NCBI GenBank assembly: GCA_027034965.1
Contig: JALVWL010000187.1
Location: 1 to 8,351 of the forward strand
Source of the DNA: Candidatus Omnitrophota bacterium
GTDB lineage: Bacteria; Omnitrophota; Gorgyraeia; S143-82
Length of the DNA: 8,351 nt
Reading direction: 5' to 3'
Shown here: in pieces, positions 7,404 through 8,351 of the stretch
How the letters are laid out: each line of letters begins with the position of its first letter
Numbering within the stretch: the first letter of the stretch is position 1
Notes under the pieces: model-generated
The model's database searches: none
The model's input: only the letters and a program-made list of their open reading frames with translations
Told to the model about the DNA's origin: nothing
Translations under genes and position numbers: made by a program

Positions 7404-7988
7404 ATGGATTACGAAGCAACAACTATTATCCAAAAGGAATTGGGTCCAGATGAAGACCTGCTCTGGGCAGGCAGGCCTAAACAGGGGATAGTATTTCGCT
7501 CAGAGGATATATTTTTTATCCCTTTTAGTTTGTTATGGGGTGGATTTGCCATCTTCTGGGAGGTGATGGCAATAAGGGCAGTGTTAGCTGGGATGAAAAA
7601 GGGTGAGTTAGAGGTGATAATATTACCTATTTTTGGTATTCCATTTGTTATTATGGGATTGTATTTAATATTCGGTAGATTTTTTATTGATGCTATGAGA
7701 CGCAAAAATACGTTTTATGGCCTGACGAATAAGAGGGTTATTATTGTTTCGGGTTTATTTGGAAGAAAGGTAGATAGTCTAAATATTGATGGCATTACAG
7801 AGCTTTCCTTTGCAGAAAAAAGCGGCGGTTATGGGAGCATTACTTTTGGTAGAACGGATAAATTAAGCTCATCTTATACGGCCTCTGCATGGCCAGGGGC
7901 AAAGAACTCAATCCCAATGTTTGAGTTAATACCGAATGCGAAGGATGTATATTATCAAATAAGGTCTCTCCAGGGAAATGCAGGATAG
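7404..7988 (+). CDS. Bacterial PH-domain (bPH/DUF304-like) membrane protein
   Basis: The product has 194 residues; the start is set by AGGAGG at 7391. The N-terminus has the pattern GPDEDLLWAGRPKQGI (14-29), common in small bacterial proteins that carry a PH-like domain. Two membrane segments follow at about 36-57 (FFIPFSLLWGGFAIFWE) and 69-91 (VIILPIFGIPFVIMGLYLIFG), joined by a short loop. After RRKNTFYGLTNKRVIIV (99-115), the region to about 190 is strand-rich and ends in a helix (AKDVYYQIRSL), as expected for a PH fold. 'YGLTNKRVI' is the most telling stretch and is typical of this family. RR-K after the second segment puts the PH domain on the cytoplasmic side by the positive-inside rule. 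Biochemical roles in the family are mostly unknown. It lies 51 bases after gene B on the same strand with no terminator between, so co-transcription is likely. Confidence 0.9.
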   Translation: MDYEATTIIQKELGPDEDLLWAGRPKQGIVFRSEDIFFIPFSLLWGGFAIFWEVMAIRAVLAGMKKGELEVIILPIFGIPFVIMGLYLIFGRFFIDAMRRKNTFYGLTNKRVIIVSGLFGRKVDSLNIDGITELSFAEKSGGYGSITFGRTDKLSSSYTASAWPGAKNSIPMFELIPNAKDVYYQIRSLQGNAG

Positions 7989-8060
7989 TTGCTAAGAACA
8001 GGAGAATCTATCCATACCAATGTAATCTTTATTCTTGGTTTGGGTATTTTGGCAGGTTTT

Positions 8061-8088
8061 GATAAAATAGGGTAAAGGATATTTTATC
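8061..8088 (+). terminator. Weak hairpin after the PH-domain gene, possible terminator
   Basis: GATAAAATA at 8061-8069 pairs with TATTTTATC at 8080-8088 around a ten-base loop. The stem is AT-rich and is followed by CC and AAATTA, not a run of T's, so it is a poor match to an intrinsic terminator. Its place 73 bases after the stop is the main support. Confidence 0.25.
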
Positions 8089-8114
8089 CCAAATTATGCA
8101 ATAGGGAATTGAAA

Positions 8115-8120
8115 TATAAT
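8115..8120 (+). promoter_or_regulatory. TATAAT box, possible promoter -10 element
   Basis: This is a perfect TATAAT. No good -35 box stands 16-18 bases upstream and there is no TG for an extended -10. In AT-rich intergenic DNA such a hexamer can arise by chance. If real, it would transcribe through the repeat blocks toward a gene beyond the right edge. Confidence 0.2.
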
Positions 8121-8149
8121 GGAACTCGTTGTGATACAAAGAAAAATAA

Positions 8150-8184
8150 CTAAAAACTCAAAACGCAAAACTAAAAACTACGAC
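8150..8184 (+). repeat. Seven-base tandem repeat, CTNAAAA type
   Basis: Consecutive seven-base units are CTAAAAA (8150), CTCAAAA (8157), CGCAAAA (8164), CTAAAAA (8171), then a degenerate CTACGAC (8178). The 21-base direct repeat of AACTAAAAACT (8148 and 8169) is three units long. No gene overlaps it. Confidence 0.75.
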
Positions 8185-8197
8185 TCAAATTTTGAGG

Positions 8198-8225
8198 ATG
8201 GAGAATGAAGCATGAAGGATGAAGG
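8198..8225 (+). repeat. Seven-base tandem repeat ATGRAGN, left arm of an inverted pair
   Basis: Four consecutive units read ATGGAGA (8198), ATGAAGC (8205), ATGAAGG (8212), ATGAAGG (8219). The same repeat runs on the other strand at 8268-8302. Bases 8208-8221 are an exact 14-base complement of 8286-8299, and 8198-8210 an exact 13-base complement of 8269-8281. The pairs are not nested, so only one can form at a time. Confidence 0.8.
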
Positions 8226-8267
8226 ATACTTATTTACTGGGATATTTTTCTTTCTTAATAAAAAATT

Positions 8268-8302
8268 CCTTCATTCTCCATGCTCCATCCTTCATGCTTG
8301 AT
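8268..8302 (-). repeat. Seven-base tandem repeat ATGRAGN, right arm in opposite direction
   Basis: On the - strand, from 8302 leftwards, five units read ATCAAGC, ATGAAGG, ATGGAGC, ATGGAGA, ATGAAGG. They mirror the block at 8198-8225 across a 42-base AT-rich spacer. The unit order differs from the left arm, so this is not a simple copy-and-flip but two arrays of one repeat type facing each other. Confidence 0.8.
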
Positions 8303-8311
8303 TGTTAAGAA

Positions 8312-8339
8312 GGGAGAACGGAGAAGGGAGAATGGAGGC
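8312..8339 (+). repeat. Seven-base tandem repeat, GGAGAA type
   Basis: Units are GGGAGAA (8312), CGGAGAA (8319), GGGAGAA (8326) and a degenerate TGGAGGC (8333). The sequence is purine-only apart from the variable first base of each unit and the final C. It may be a drifted relative of the ATGRAGN arrays next to it. Confidence 0.7.
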
Positions 8340-8351
8340 AGTGGATTTTTT

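Larger units (their letters stand above)
7989..8351. other. Non-coding end region, no gene seen
   Basis: These 363 bases hold no convincing reading frame on the + strand and I saw no good candidate on the other. In order they contain about 70 bases of plain sequence after the PH-domain gene, a weak hairpin (8061-8088), a TATAAT box (8115-8120), and then four blocks of seven-base tandem repeats from 8150 to 8339. The right edge cuts the region, so the next gene is not visible. Confidence 0.75.

Noticed and set aside
8150..8339. CRISPR array
   Set aside because: Units are seven bases and directly adjoining, with no 20-40 base repeats and no unique spacers of even length; no cas genes nearby.

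Overview
The window holds three genes, all on the + strand, followed by a repeat-rich intergenic end. The organism cannot be named from the sequence alone. Very large membrane-anchored proteins of unknown function, a secreted protein whose N-terminal third carries the pattern 'FFL.GLALPDDDLWVNL ... GKVFLEADIQLKKD ... RYERLRQAV', and an intergenic region full of short repeats match my memory of uncultured bacteria of the Omnitrophota (PVC superphylum). That is recollection and has not been tested by a search.

Layout. Bases 1-3203 are the 3' part of a large gene (gene A). Its frame is open from the left edge, so the true start lies outside the window. Bases 3241-7352 are a second large gene (gene B). 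It starts with an export signal but is split by a one-base frame change at a run of seven T's near 3481-3487. Restoring the frame gives a protein of 1370 residues. Bases 7404-7988 encode a small membrane protein of the bacterial PH (bPH/DUF304-like) type with a very good ribosome binding site. The gaps between genes are 37 and 51 bases with no visible terminator, so the three genes could share one transcript. The promoter is not in view.

How the genes fit together. Genes A and B end in the same roughly 400-residue domain: ARAG...DGKW, NLFGF, HEAxE, TEPSA, a near-identical HY(I/L)ARAIVRQAMPEAD block, FLVxDxISR and a terminal GGI tail. They otherwise differ. Gene A has one membrane segment and a helical internal repeat. 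Gene B has a signal segment, two or three membrane segments and an HEVGH zinc-protease motif followed by EDITD. A duplicated domain joined to two different membrane-bound front ends, next to a PH-domain membrane protein, suggests an uncharacterised cell-envelope system in which gene B could supply proteolysis. The domain sharing and motifs are seen in the sequence; the joint function is inference.

Bases 7989-8351 have no convincing gene. They hold a weak hairpin, a TATAAT box and a striking set of seven-base tandem repeats: a CTNAAAA-like block, an ATGRAGN block on each strand facing each other, and a GGAGAA-type block.
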